Notes under the pieces: generated by a model
The model's input: the letters and a program-made list of their open reading frames with translations, nothing else
Told to the model about the DNA's origin: nothing
Databases searched by the model: none
DNA from: Isochrysis galbana
Taxonomy: Eukaryota > Haptophyta > Isochrysidales > Isochrysidaceae
Assembly (NCBI GenBank): GCA_018136815.1
Contig: CM030936.1
Coordinates: 5,245,774-5,309,773, forward strand
Direction of reading: 5' to 3'
Length of the DNA stretch: 64,000 bases
Made by a program: the position numbers and the translations under genes
Part shown: piece after piece, positions 1 to 10,312 of the stretch
How the letters are laid out: each line of letters begins with the position of its first letter
Numbering within the stretch: the first letter of the stretch is position 1

Positions 1-715
1 CGATCGGCCGACGCGGAACCTCCGCGTTTGTTATGGGGATTCGCCCGACATCATTCACTGCTTTGATTCTCTCACGTGCGCGATCCTCCCATTCTCCCAA
101 AATAGACTTCCATGGGCCGGACAAGGCGGGGGAGTCACTCACCGACGCCATGGATTTTCGTGGGGTAGAGGGGGTTCGGGGGGGGGGGGGGGGGGGGCTG
201 GGGGGCAGGTAAGGGGGGTCCCTGGGAAATCCTTGGACACCCAGGAGGGGTGGAAAATAGTGGTTCAACAGCGTGAGTGACCGGCGCCTAAAAAAAAACT
301 TCTTAATATTCGCACCGCGCGCGCGGCTCTGTGAGTTACCGGCGCCTAGAAAAGGGGGATGGCGGTAGGTTCCCAGATGCGGGTAGCAGTTCGTAGCAAG
401 TAGTAGTAGCTGGTATCTTCAAAGGTATTTTTGGTAGATGCAAATGCCACCTTTGGGCTCAAATGAATCACTGCAGCACAACGCACTAGCGCGTCACCAC
501 GGCTGTTTCTTGCAGCTAAGCTGTGTCATCATGATTCCTCGATTATTGCTCGCTTTCTCCATGATGGCTAGCGGCAGCATCTATGAGCTCCCCGAGGCAT
601 TTAGCGCTGAAAAAGGTCGATTGTGATTGGGATCATTAGCGTGAGCGGTAGGCAGTGCAGTCAGAAGCTGCCCTATTGGAATGCCAAGCAGTCCTCGCGT
701 ATTGAGCCCTAGGGC
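1..715. other. Gene-free left edge
   Basis: I see no convincing gene here. The stretch holds a run of about 20 G at 178-197, and two near-identical short segments (273-292 and 331-350) that share gtgagt-accggcgccta. The only reading frames are short and look like chance. The downstream end abuts the stop codon of the PX-domain gene at 716, so the right part could be its 3' flank. Confidence 0.6.
293..330 (+). repeat. Relic of the retroposon 5' module
   Basis: The string cttcttaatattcgcaccgc followed by a GC-rich GCGCGCGG run matches the first ~35 bases of the 760-bp retroposon family found at 7586, 37444, 42098, 46571 and 52416. Nothing downstream of it matches the rest of that element, so it is either a very short relic or a module shared by several repeats. 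Confidence 0.4.
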
Positions 716-3700
716 TCAATCACTCTCCGGCCTGCTCAAATCCAAAGCAGTCCCAAGTCCATCGAGTGCCCGTCCAATGTGCCGCGCAAGGCCGCCAACA
801 ACTTGCCAAAGGCCAATGGCGGCGTCGCGATGCAGACGCAGATGTGCGACGTCGCTGTGGCCAATATGGAGTGCCAACGCATTGGCGCTGCGCACGAGCA
901 GCCGCCCTGAACGCAGTGATAGGATGTTCTTCCCAAAGGCTGGACGCCTGGGCGACTCCGATGTTATGTCCATAGGGTCGGCAACTGGCACTCCAGGATC
1001 CGAGCCGTGGGCCGGCGCAAGTCGCTTAAGAGTCGAAGCGCGATACTCGGCTGCTTCGGGTACGCCGTTCCGTCCGAAGAATTTCCTTGCCTGCGTGGTG
1101 GTGATGTGGCTTTCAGAGTGGTTGTGGATGAAAGTAATGTTGCCGCTCGAAAGAGGTAGATGCGGACCCGTCAAGAAGGATCTCATCCCGCAAACATACA
1201 GGACCAGCGGGAGCGCGAAGGCCACGGAAAGGAATGCCCGCAGGCGTCGCGACATCTGCGGACGCACCAGCGTCGTCATGGACGAAGAGGTCTCAAGTGA
1301 GTCATCCTCTGGCGAACCGAGCCCGGAACCAGGTCGAACGTCAGTGGCATGACTGCCGTGGCCTTCGGTGCCTGCAATCGGAGGCAGAGCAAGAAGCGCT
1401 GCGATGCCCGTTTGCAAGCGATGCGTCTCAGTCTGGACGGCGGAAAGCCGCTGTTCGAACGCGCTCTGTAGCTCAGACGCGGCAGGCGATCTACGTCGGC
1501 CAACGGCGGACGCATAGCGGGCGGATGGCACGAGACCGTCCAAATCGTGAGACTCTACGGCCAAGGACGCGGACTCCGAGGATACCGGAGCGTTTTGAGA
1601 CACAACAGACCCCTCAAGAGCGGCCGAATTCGCACTTGCGGCACGCTCCGTCGCAGCCGTGGTGAGGCTCTCTGTGGGCGGTCGGCCGGAGGGCGAGTCC
1701 GTCGTCGGGTAGTCTTGGCCGTGCCGGTCCGGCGAGAGCATGCATACGATCGGATCCTCGGCGAACGATACCCTTTGGCCACGTCGGCTGGCATCCCGGC
1801 CATCGGGAGCGCTAGAGCTAGTGCCGAGGGTGAGCAGTGCTTGCGTCGCCGGGGCGTCATCTTTGGCCGAATGAGGCGCCGAGCTATCTCCCAGCCCGAG
1901 GTCCCTCATCGTCACCGGCCTCATCGCCTCTTGTGTCGACTGTTGAAGAGAGGCATACTCTCTCGTGCAACTACTACCTTGCTGCTGTCTCATGCCGTCT
2001 GCAAGGGCCGACTGATCCTCCGAGGAGAGCTGAGGGTCCGAGCAGAGCTGGAGATCCACGGAAGAGCTTCCGACTTGCTCCGCCGTTGCAGCTCCTGCTT
2101 GCGCCTGTGCCTGCGCAGCAGCTGCCGCAGCTCTAGCAGCCTCACTTGCTGCTCGCGCTGCCTCTCCCTCCGCTGCCCTCGCAGCGCGGCAGTGTGCCTC
2201 TGCTCTCTCTCTTGCATTCGCCATGCCGGTCTCGGCCTCGATTTGTGCAGCCTCGGCTGCCTCTACCTGCCGCGAAGCCGAGCGCACCGCCGCCGCCTCG
2301 TCGGCGTGCTGCCTCGCTAGCCGCGCGGCGACAGTTGCCGCCAGTTGCTCTTGGTGTGCACGCTCAGCAGCCTGCCTGGCGGCCTCGGCCGCTGCCACAC
2401 GCGCCGCGCAAACCGCTGCCGCCTCGGCTGATGCGCGCCTGGCGGCCTCGGCGGCCGCGGCTTGCTCCGCAGCCATGGCCGCGGCGCCAGCGGCTAGAGC
2501 GAGCTCTGAGGCCGTGCGAGCCACCTCGGCTAGGGTGGCTTGCTCGGTTGCCACGCGCATGGCCTCCTCGATCGCATAGAGCTCTTCGGCCACCCTCGCG
2601 GCCTCATCTGCGGCCACGTGCTCGGCCATGCGACGTGCGGCCTCCGCGGCGTCCGCCTCATCTCGAGCGGCGGATGCTGCCTTGTCCGCAGGGGAATCGC
2701 ACGAGTCGGGAGAACGCAGGCACACCGAGGAGGAGCGAAGCGGCCAACAAGCCGCCGCCGCGGAGGACTTGGTAGGTGAAAGGCAGCTGCTCGCATCCGA
2801 CAGCGTCGCCGGGGGTGGCTTGGTTTGGTCCGGAGGAAACGGCTGCATTTGGAAGTGTTCTGCGGCAGGCAGTGGCCGCAGAGGAAGGCCCGCTGCTATG
2901 AAGTGGCAGACCATCGCTGGATGTTCGGTTGACGCAGCATCCAAGTGGACATTCGTGGTGCTGTCGCCCTGATGCTGGCCAGCGTGCTCAGCGGTGGACT
3001 GAGTTGGTCCCTTTGCTTGCTGGGCCATCTCCATGTCCGCAAAAAGGCGCTGGGGCTTTGGCTTAGACATGAAGTGAGAAGCGCGGGGGTGAATCGCTGG
3101 CGCAGCCAGTGCTCGCCGAAAGGCAACTTCGTCCTCAGGCGTGTCCGTTGCAGGAGCATGTGCAGCTTCTGGAGGCATACGGATCGCGTCACAAGAAGAG
3201 GTTCTTACCTGGTCGGAGCCATCGTCATCTCTGGCTGGACGAGTCGGTTGCAAGGGCGTTCGGCCATTGACATGTGAGAAACTGCCGTCACTTTCAGTTC
3301 GGGGCCCACCCGCCACCTCGAGCAAACTCAATACAGCGCTCCCGCTATCAGCTTCTAGTGCAGCATCCGCGCCATCTGGTGCAGCATGACGAGGCACTCC
3401 CTCTGCCTGCGAGCCTCCGAGCTGCTCGGGCTCAGGGCGAGCCGCATCCACGGAACATGGCGAGCGCATTTGCGTCCGCTTGCGCGGTAAAGTGCTCAGA
3501 CGCCCTCTGGAGTTGGGTGAGCAGTCGCCATCCTGATATTTTGAGAAGCAGCCAGCCTCGAGGTTGCTCAGCGGCAACCGAGGCGAGCTTGGGCTCTGCT
3601 GGTGAGCAGCTTTGTCGCAGCTGGAGAGGCAAGTGGCGTCGGAAGCGGCTCCTACGGCAGATGGAGAGAGCACATGCGAAGCAGTAGGGGCACACCGTGC

Positions 3701-5455
3701 TGTGGTGGACTGGATGAACCCAGCACAAGGACGCCCTTGCCCCCCGCCGACAGCTGTACACAAGGCGCCCTCTTCGGCATCGAGTCCGGTGAAGACCGAG
3801 GTGGAAGGCAGCGAGCGCCGGCCTGCACCCTGAGTGGGCTCTGAGGATGACATTGGTTGAGCGTTTGCTTCCTTGACGCCGGCATCACCTCTGTCCTGGT
3901 TCTCTCGTGCAGACCGCGTGGAACTTGGGCTCGAGGTCAGACCACCAGCAACAGCTAGTACATGCGATAGCGGCGTGGCTTCCTCTTGAAGCGAGGCATC
4001 TGGCGACGTGGGCGACTGGGGAACCGCGTCCATCTCCGCAGACATTCCTAGAGAGGTGACCTGGCTGTTGAGTGCCGTATCCAATGACGTGTCACAGTGT
4101 TCGTGCGATGCGTCTGCATACTCGATCGCCAGAACTGCAGATTGGATCGGCTGCGCCGTGCCGCGGTCCGCTCGCGGCAAGGTGGATGACGCGCCAGGCG
4201 TAGCAGAGCTGGACGGGGGCATCGCAGGCGTCGGCAAATCCGGCGACGGCACAAACGGCCGATACGGTGGTGAGCTCATGGAAGCGAACCAGTCGATGTC
4301 AACTGCGGCACCGGGATGGTTCGACGACAGCTGGGACGAGGGCTCAACAAAGGCACTCGTCAGCCCCACTCTAGACGGCGGCCCATCTGATATGTCGTCA
4401 CTGCTTGCGTGCTTGCTGTGGGCCACCGCTGGGTGAGACGGCGGCATCTCTGTGGTAATCACGCTCACCCTCGCCTCGATGACATGAGCGGTCGGTGTCT
4501 CCGTCGCGATTGCGTCCACCTCGGCCTCGATGACAGACGCGAGAGGGGGGTTCTCCGGGAGTGCACCACTCCCGCTCAAGCCCGTGGCGCTCGCCGCACT
4601 CTCTTCGGCATCCCGAACGCCGGCGCTGGGGTGTCCAGAAGACTTGTGCTTTGGTGAAGCCAGAAGGGGCGACTCGCATTCTTCGCGAGACTTCTTGTGC
4701 TCGGGCACGTGCGCACGGAGGGAGGGCATGTGCGTCTCATCAGAATCTGCATCAGGAAGCCCTCGATGAGGTCGCGAGGATGGGGGGTCCTCCTCGGGTC
4801 CGAAGAGGCAGGCTCTCGCCGAACGACCTCCTTGGCGTCGCGACGCAGTGGCCACTGTCTGATTAAGATGTGCCGACAGCGACGCGGGTGCGCATGGCGC
4901 CCTAGCCAGAGTTGTCTTTGGACCGTGGTGGGTGATGCCTACTGCAGCTGCCGTCGGTGCCACCTCCGGTGCTGCTGCGACGGCCTCCGCCTTGCGTGCC
5001 TGCTTTTTCGCGGCGAGATCGACGGCGAGCAGCGCCGAGCGGTGCGTCGTGCCGCGTACAAACGCGTTTGCGCCGAGGAAGTTCGCGATGAGCGGCACGT
5101 GAAGCGTGGAGGGCTCGATCACATCAACAAAGTCCTGCAGTGCGGCGAGCCGCGCCGCCATGTTCCTTCGCGAGGTGGTAGGAAGGCGGTAGAGGATGCC
5201 GACTGGCGGTAGCCTCTCTGCCAATCGTACGAACTCACGCCATCGCCGGTGCACCTTCCATCCTTCTGAACCGTCTGCAGGCAGGACGTGTAGAGTGAAG
5301 AGGTCGTCTCCTTCTCTGGCAGACCACTGTGGGGGCGCCAGGTGTACCTCTAGCTTGCCGAGCTTGTGCTTGCGTGGGGGAGGGTGAGGGCGGTTCGGCG
5401 GGGCTGGGCGGATGCCGTCGCGTGCAAGGAGAGAGGGAGCGCTGCGGCCCACCAT
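716..5455 (-). CDS. PX-domain protein with Ala-rich coiled coil and C-terminal membrane span
   Basis: Single open frame of about 1579 codons. I start it at the ATG at 5455; the frame runs 37 codons further up, but only through a GA-rich repeat and from a GTG. Residues ~31-132 look like a Phox-homology (PX) domain: a beta-rich start, then W-K-V-x-R-R-W-R-E-F as in the phosphoinositide-binding R(R/K)(Y/F)xxF region, a proline-rich loop, and a helical end with LQDFVDVI. PX domains bind phosphoinositides on endosomal membranes. Residues ~150-900 are Ser/Pro-rich and probably disordered. Residues ~920-1125 are an extremely Ala/Glu/Arg-rich heptad-like stretch, likely a long coiled coil. A hydrophobic segment near 1402-1425 (LSVAFALPLVLYVCGM) is a probable membrane span, followed by ~155 residues. 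PX plus coiled coil suggests a sorting-nexin-like membrane tether; no BAR domain can be claimed. Function beyond lipid binding is inference. Confidence 0.75.
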   Translation of the reverse strand: MVGRSAPSLLARDGIRPAPPNRPHPPPRKHKLGKLEVHLAPPQWSAREGDDLFTLHVLPADGSEGWKVHRRWREFVRLAERLPPVGILYRLPTTSRRNMAARLAALQDFVDVIEPSTLHVPLIANFLGANAFVRGTTHRSALLAVDLAAKKQARKAEAVAAAPEVAPTAAAVGITHHGPKTTLARAPCAPASLSAHLNQTVATASRRQGGRSARACLFGPEEDPPSSRPHRGLPDADSDETHMPSLRAHVPEHKKSREECESPLLASPKHKSSGHPSAGVRDAEESAASATGLSGSGALPENPPLASVIEAEVDAIATETPTAHVIEARVSVITTEMPPSHPAVAHSKHASSDDISDGPPSRVGLTSAFVEPSSQLSSNHPGAAVDIDWFASMSSPPYRPFVPSPDLPTPAMPPSSSATPGASSTLPRADRGTAQPIQSAVLAIEYADASHEHCDTSLDTALNSQVTSLGMSAEMDAVPQSPTSPDASLQEEATPLSHVLAVAGGLTSSPSSTRSARENQDRGDAGVKEANAQPMSSSEPTQGAGRRSLPSTSVFTGLDAEEGALCTAVGGGQGRPCAGFIQSTTARCAPTASHVLSPSAVGAASDATCLSSCDKAAHQQSPSSPRLPLSNLEAGCFSKYQDGDCSPNSRGRLSTLPRKRTQMRSPCSVDAARPEPEQLGGSQAEGVPRHAAPDGADAALEADSGSAVLSLLEVAGGPRTESDGSFSHVNGRTPLQPTRPARDDDGSDQVRTSSCDAIRMPPEAAHAPATDTPEDEVAFRRALAAPAIHPRASHFMSKPKPQRLFADMEMAQQAKGPTQSTAEHAGQHQGDSTTNVHLDAASTEHPAMVCHFIAAGLPLRPLPAAEHFQMQPFPPDQTKPPPATLSDASSCLSPTKSSAAAACWPLRSSSVCLRSPDSCDSPADKAASAARDEADAAEAARRMAEHVAADEAARVAEELYAIEEAMRVATEQATLAEVARTASELALAAGAAAMAAEQAAAAEAARRASAEAAAVCAARVAAAEAARQAAERAHQEQLAATVAARLARQHADEAAAVRSASRQVEAAEAAQIEAETGMANARERAEAHCRAARAAEGEAARAASEAARAAAAAAQAQAQAGAATAEQVGSSSVDLQLCSDPQLSSEDQSALADGMRQQQGSSCTREYASLQQSTQEAMRPVTMRDLGLGDSSAPHSAKDDAPATQALLTLGTSSSAPDGRDASRRGQRVSFAEDPIVCMLSPDRHGQDYPTTDSPSGRPPTESLTTAATERAASANSAALEGSVVSQNAPVSSESASLAVESHDLDGLVPSARYASAVGRRRSPAASELQSAFEQRLSAVQTETHRLQTGIAALLALPPIAGTEGHGSHATDVRPGSGLGSPEDDSLETSSSMTTLVRPQMSRRLRAFLSVAFALPLVLYVCGMRSFLTGPHLPLSSGNITFIHNHSESHITTTQARKFFGRNGVPEAAEYRASTLKRLAPAHGSDPGVPVADPMDITSESPRRPAFGKNILSLRSGRLLVRSANALALHIGHSDVAHLRLHRDAAIGLWQVVGGLARHIGRALDGLGTALDLSRPESD

Positions 5456-5499
5456 TTGGAGGAGGGAGGAAAGGGGAGGGGGAGAGTGGGATGGGGAGG

Positions 5500-5848
5500 C
5501 GGGGGCGCCCTCCCCTCGCGCTTCTCTTCTCTCGTCTCTCTCTCTCCCTCTCTCTCTCTCTCCCACCCCCCCCCCCTGCTTTTTTACTCTCTGCTCTTCT
5601 CTCTGATTCTCTTCTCTCCTCTCGTCGAGAAGAAGAGAGAAAAGACGCTCGGTATCTCGTCATCCTCTCGTCTCTCCTCTCTGCGCTGGGCTGCTCTCTC
5701 TCGTTCGTTCGCGTCCTCGACGGGTAGGAGGAAGGGTGCCCAACAGTTCCACTTAAGTGTGGGATCACATCAGTAACGAGGAGGGGGGGGAGTCCTTCCT
5801 TCCCTCCGCTCTCCCTCGCTCCCTCCCTCCCTCCCTCCCTCCCTCCCT

Positions 5849-5939
<91 letters not shown>

Positions 5940-5960
5940 CCCGCCTCGACGGGTGGGCGG
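5500..5960. repeat. Pyrimidine tracts and (CT)n microsatellite upstream of the PX gene
   Basis: Plus-strand pyrimidine-rich DNA, with ctccctccc repeats at 5816-5856 and a nearly pure (CT)n run at 5857-5940. It lies immediately upstream of the ATG at 5455 on the minus strand, so the coding strand reads as purine (GA) tract. Long peptides read through it are artefacts of composition. Similar tracts lie next to several other gene starts in this window. Confidence 0.85.
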
Positions 5961-6496
5961 GCGGGTGGGTGGCGAGGCGCGAGGAGGGTCGCCACGCGTA
6001 GCCAGAGCAGAGGTTACAAAAAAATGGGGGGGGGTCCCACAGGGAGCCCTCGGCGACCGGTAGACCGGTAGACCGGCAGCCGGTAAGGCGGTCAAACAGC
6101 GAAGCACCCTGGGAGGTGCTGCATGTCGCAGTTGCCTTGAGGAGGGTGTGTGTTCACAAGATATGGAACGTCCATCTACCTTAATATATGGAGCTCAGAG
6201 CACTCAACTGTCGCGATGCACCTTCAAAGGTGCTTCCGTGCTTCCTGCCGCCGGTTAAGAGATAGCTACAACTACTGACGTGGGAGCGGGGGCCGCATTT
6301 TTGCCCGTTCTCCAAAGCCCAAGAAAGAACTCCTAGGGGGCTCATCCCCTCTACAAGACTGCTAGAACAGAGAAAAATCCCACAATCTCAATCTCAATCT
6401 CCCGAAGCGCGTTTCGTCGACGCGCAAGATGTCGCGAATCTAGAGCGGTCAAACAGGGTTTTTAACTTCTAAGGGTGAAAATTCACCTAGTCAAGA
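5961..6496. other. Gene-free stretch
   Basis: No gene recognised. It includes a short imperfect repeat of gaccggtagaccggtagacc near 6054-6080 and ordinary mixed sequence to 6496. No splice-linked coding segment is evident. Confidence 0.5.
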
Positions 6497-6664
6497 TTGA
6501 GGTTTTATCACGCGATCTTAGGGTATGCTACTGGTAATGGGTATATTAGGCAGAATCTTATATCTTATGAGAAATATGCACATTTTCGACGCCATTCAGC
6601 CATTCAACACACAGACCACAGACCACAGACCCAAAAGCGTTTTCGTTTTCGCGCTCGTGCTCGT

Positions 6665-6833
6665 GCTTGCAGCCACCAGCCTCGCCGCCACCAGCCACCA
6701 GCCTCGCCGCCACCAGCCTCGCCGCCACCAGCCTCGCCGCCACCAGCCTCACCGCCACCAGCCTCGTTACCACCAGCCTCGTTACCACCAGCCTCGTTAC
6801 CACCGGCCTCGCCGCCACCAGCCTCGTTACCAT
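6665..6833 (+). repeat. 15-bp minisatellite
   Basis: About eleven tandem copies of a 15-base unit close to gccgccaccagcctc; in the later copies gccgcc is replaced by gttacc. The unit length is a multiple of three, so all frames stay open and yield repetitive Ala/Ser/Pro/His peptides, which I treat as spurious. Confidence 0.9.
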
Positions 6834-7519
6834 GTTGTATTCAGGCCTTTTGGCATGAATATTTCGGCACGAGTACGAGCCTTCTTCGCTATATACCGTC
6901 TTCTATGTTCGCCGTGGTCGCACAAGGCGTGCAGATTCGGATTCTCCCTGGGCTCAAATCCTGGTCCGCACCGAGCTCCGGAAGTACTTCCAGGGCCAAG
7001 CTCGCGGCAGTTGCGGACGGAGTATTCGATGGGGAATGGAGCCCCGTTGACGGTAAGCATGATCTTGCGCGGGAAGTCGAAGGAGGCGAACGTTCCGTGT
7101 TTAGGGGCGACATACAGATGGTAGACTTCTTTCTTACCTTGCGTTACAAGAACCCCTTCTTTGGTGAGGATCTTGGTGCGCTCTTGATTGCCTTGAAGAA
7201 AAAAGAAGGCTTGGTTCTCGACCGCTTTGGCGAGCGAGCTGATCGTTATGAAGCTTTTTAGCTCGAATTTGTAATTGCGCACCACTAGGTGCGCTGAGGC
7301 GTCTTTGAACGCGCTGGCCAGTGCCTTGTTGGACGCCCGCGGGATTTCTTTGAATTTTTCGTCGAGTGTTTGATATTTGACCGCGATCGGGCAGGGGATG
7401 CCCGCCTTGCGAAAGTCCGCCACATCTTTGTATTCTTCGCGGAATTGGTTGGCGCAATCCGCCGTGACGAGAATTAGGGGTAAGCACAAGTATCCCTCAA
7501 AAGACGCCCAAATATCCAT
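6827..7519 (-). CDS. Hypothetical protein, possibly transposon-derived
   Basis: A 230-codon frame from an ATG at 7519. Composition is that of a globular protein (mixed hydrophobic and charged residues, with stretches such as AVENQAFFFLQGNQERTKIL), unlike the repeat-driven frames nearby, up to about residue 170. The last ~60 residues run into poor sequence bordering the minisatellite, so the true 3' end may be lost. I recognise no family. It is flanked by a minisatellite on one side and retroposon A on the other, and the DNA over its start (7490-7585) has a diverged relative at 18015-18115. A mobile-element origin is therefore likely. Confidence 0.35.
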   Translation of the reverse strand: MDIWASFEGYLCLPLILVTADCANQFREEYKDVADFRKAGIPCPIAVKYQTLDEKFKEIPRASNKALASAFKDASAHLVVRNYKFELKSFITISSLAKAVENQAFFFLQGNQERTKILTKEGVLVTQGKKEVYHLYVAPKHGTFASFDFPRKIMLTVNGAPFPIEYSVRNCRELGPGSTSGARCGPGFEPRENPNLHALCDHGEHRRRYIAKKARTRAEIFMPKGLNTTW

Positions 7520-7585
7520 GCAAAATATCTACAATATATCCATTGGAAAGCCCAAATATCCAGAAAATATCCATTAGTAAAAGCT

Positions 7586-8345
7586 CAACTAAGTTTATAC
7601 TTGGTTCGCCCATGGGGGGGCACGAGCCCCCCTCTCTCTCCACTCCTCCCCTGCCGTGGGGGAGGAACCACCCATCCTCCTGGCATGCCTGATGGCTTGC
7701 TAGGAGGCCATTGCCCTGCTGACCCACTCTCCCACTGTCAGGCACGCCTGGATCGCTCGTCCTGGCCCCTCGTGGCCAGCCCATCGCTCCAACCCCCCCT
7801 CCCCCCCTATTCGACAGGCAGACAGGTGCAGACTGGGGGCCCCAGAGGCTCAGGAACGCCAGCGAGGGAGAGGCAGGGGAGGCCAGGGCCCAGCCCCAGC
7901 CTCCTCTGCCCCCTGAGCTGGCCTCCAGGAGCCTCCAGGGGTCGCCAGCAAGCAGCTGCAGGCCTGGCGCAGGCACGCCATCGCGCGTGCCGCAGGAGAG
8001 AGGAGAGGGAGCGCGGAGAAGGGGGTGGGCGGAGCGAGAGCTCCGCCCACCGAAAAATATGTAAGCCCCGCACCTGTTTACAGGATAAGCCGGGGCTGAG
8101 ACCGCCGCCAGCCCGGTAGGCATAGGAGGAGAAGGGGAGAACGGATCACCGGGGGGGGGCGCGGGCCACCGACCATATCTAAACCCTTTTCCCCTATCCC
8201 CCTAGTAGTGCACGGGGGGAGTCGCCTGATGGCGGGGGGGAAAGGGCCGGCGGATTGGGGGTGTAGAAAGTTTTGCTGCGTGAGTAGAAAGTAGAGGGTC
8301 CACGGCCGCGTGTGCGGTGAGACTATTAAGAAGTTAATAGAAGTT
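7586..8345 (-). mobile_element. 760-bp non-autonomous retroposon, copy A
   Basis: Full-length copy, 760 bp, flanked by a perfect 20-bp target-site duplication, aatatccattagtaaaagct, at 7566-7585 and 8346-8365. On the minus strand it begins with the module cttcttaatagtctcacc (followed by GCACACGCGGCC) and ends with aagtataaacttagttg. The length matches copies at 37444 (760 bp), 42098 (765 bp) and 52416 (759 bp). Variable-length duplications of 14-20 bp are typical of target-primed reverse transcription (LINE/SINE type), not of cut-and-paste transposons. There is no poly-A tail; the 3' end is a short inverted repeat. No tRNA-like A/B box was recognised. A reading frame of ~200 codons is open, but GC-richness makes that weak evidence for coding. 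Confidence 0.88.
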
Positions 8346-8457
8346 AATATCCATTAGTAAAAGCTTTGTAGTAGTACTACGTAGTAGTATAAGGTATGCG
8401 TAGTTAGGTTGCTTAACATATTAAAGCCACATGCATATATATGTCACATATAGCACC

Positions 8458-9375
8458 TCAAGAGCCCTCTTTCTTGCGTTTGTTGCGATTGTATCGCAAC
8501 ATCACCGACAATTCCAATTGATCCGACAACGACCGGTCCCGATGAGCACCAAAAGAACACTGCATCAAAGAGAACACGCGCTCACACGAAGCAGAATTAG
8601 GAGAGAGGCAAAAGGTTATTCGAGCAGCCAATGCCCACGTGGGGAATTTCGAGTGGTTGGATGCCCACCATGCTAGGACGTCTCTTGAAAAACTTTCCAC
8701 GTCGGAATGGTCGATGTGAGTACCTTGGCAGGAAAGTAGGTAGGAGGAGAGCTCTCGCTGCAACCCATTACTGACATCGCAGATATTAGCAAAGCATGCC
8801 AAGGCGCTAAGACGCTGCACCCAAAGCTCATCGACCCGCCCGTATGCAAACGCCGGGTTGAATGCGCGTAGGAGCCCTGTGAAGCGGTGTTGCTCCTTGC
8901 AACAAAATGGGGCGGCACATCGGTCCTCTAAACGATCCTCGAGATATGAGAATGCGCCGGAGACTTGTTGCACAAGGCCCCTCCATTGAGGTAAGCTGCA
9001 GACATCAACATCAATTGCCCTTCTCATTTCATGGATATCTGTTATAACAAGGGTTGTTGAATCCGGGTATTGAATCGTCCACGAGTTTGCTCCAATTGCA
9101 AATACCTTGCCCGGGAACCATGAATGGTAGGGCGCATCGTAGTATTCGTTTGTTGTCAGGCCGACCACAATGGGTTCCTTTTCCCTGAGAATGGCAGCTA
9201 CATTGGGAAGGTGACAAGGTGTGTTGCCTAAGACTCGACCTCGCGAGCGTATATCTTCTAGCGCGTCATGAACGAGAAGAATTTCAAGTGCATCGCCCTC
9301 CATTTTGTAGGTGATGGAGCATAATATCTCCATGTCCATTGCAAGAGCTAACTCAAGCCTGAGAGTGTCGCCTTT
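8458..9375 (-). pseudogene. hAT transposase C-terminal fragment
   Basis: Open frame of ~293 codons from an ATG at 9339, with plausible in-frame sequence up to ~9375. The C-terminal ~75 residues carry the hAT dimerisation signature: W-W-A-S-N-H-S-x-F-P-T-W, then LSPNSASCERVFSL and a basic tail. The DDE-type catalytic region is missing or only partly present. The N-terminal third includes a segment resembling a small beta-barrel (WFPGKVFAIGANSWTIQYPD), possibly Tudor/chromo-like. The 5' end abuts a LINE ORF1 fragment, so the gene is truncated. I could not define terminal inverted repeats or an 8-bp duplication for this copy. Confidence 0.7.
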
Positions 9376-10136
9376 GGTGGCTCTAGGTCTTCGTCAAGGA
9401 GGGCCACCTGTGTGTCCGGGGCGGAGGGTGGGGTTAGCCTCACATGTGTCCTCGTCTCTCTAGCGTCCGTGTGGCCCGGTGTTCCAGCTGCGTTGTCGCC
9501 CCCTTCCGAGGGTTTCGTGTGGCTTGTGCTTTGTGTAGGCTCTCTCCCAAGTTGGTGCTTGTTGTGGTGGGCCTCCTGGGCCTGTGTCGCTTGCGACGTT
9601 CGCGCGCCCGGGGCTCGCTCGTCCGTTTGGCCTTCGGCGTCTTTGGAGAGCATCCCTCCTGGTCTGCCTCCCCTTTTGCTCCCGTACCCCTTGCTGGGGG
9701 GTCCTGTCTGCTCTTTGTCCATCACTTTGTTTTGATGCGACATTTCCCCCTTGGGGCTCTGCTGTAGATGGTACCGGGCCGGCCCCTCGCGCCGGAGCGC
9801 GGGGGCGGTACCGCGGTTGTGCAGGGTCCCGGCCCGGAGGCCTTCCCTTTGGAGGTGTCCCACTGGTGTGGTGTGGCTGGTGTGGCTGTGTGTTGTGCAT
9901 GAGGTGTGTGCTGCATGCTGGCTGCTGCCAGCATGGCGGCCTTGTTCGTGTCGTTCGCGGGGGTTCGCGGGCTTGGCAGGTTGGCTCCTGTGCCCACCTG
10001 GCTGGGAGGGTCGTCCTGACGCGGTCGCTTCGGCGACAGCGGCGTGTCAGTGAGCTCTTCGTCCATCATGGCGAGGGCAGCGGCAGCGAGAGCGGGCGGC
10101 GGCGCGCGCTCCATGACCCTATCGTTTTAACGATAG
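9360..10136 (-). mobile_element. LINE 5' end with frameshifted ORF1
   Basis: Reads on the minus strand from an inverted repeat (aactatcgtt / aacgatag, 10119-10140) straight into an ATG (10114) that starts MERAPPP. The opening residues and the later TPLSPKRPRQDDP match the fragment at 53395-53575, and the MERAP start matches the ORF1 copies at 35629 and 50951. The protein is Pro/Gln/Gly-rich and low in hydrophobic residues, like many LINE ORF1 products. The frame shifts near 9750-9900, so it is not intact. Sequence to the left changes abruptly into the hAT fragment near 9360-9375. Confidence 0.6.
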
Positions 10137-10183
10137 TTGGCTAATATCTAGATATTAGGATTAATAGTGTTAATAGGCAGCGG

Positions 10184-10293
10184 AAATGAGCTATTGGGTT
10201 CTAACATGTTACCCAAAGGGCACTATTAGGTTCTAACATGTTAGCCGAAATGCCGAAATGCACTATTAGGTTCAAACATGTTAGCTCAAAACC
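10184..10293. repeat. ~36-bp tandem repeat, three units
   Basis: Three imperfect units built on ctattaggttctaacatgtt, each followed by an aaatgc-type spacer. It separates two LINE fragments, so it may be part of the 5' region of the right-hand LINE or an independent minisatellite. No coding potential. Confidence 0.7.
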
Positions 10294-10312
10294 AAACCTA
10301 TTCACAACCTTA

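Noticed and set aside
1234-3900. Many open plus-strand frames opposite the PX gene
   Set aside because: They are antisense shadows of a high-GC coding region; the minus frame has the PX domain and a coherent layout.
6665-6833. CRISPR-like array of short repeats
   Set aside because: Units are directly tandem at 15 bp without unique spacers; it is an ordinary minisatellite in a eukaryotic genome.
7586-8345. Helitron interpretation of the 760-bp element because of its 3' hairpin
   Set aside because: Helitrons leave no target duplication and end in CTRR; here duplications are 14-20 bp and the end is ttagttg.
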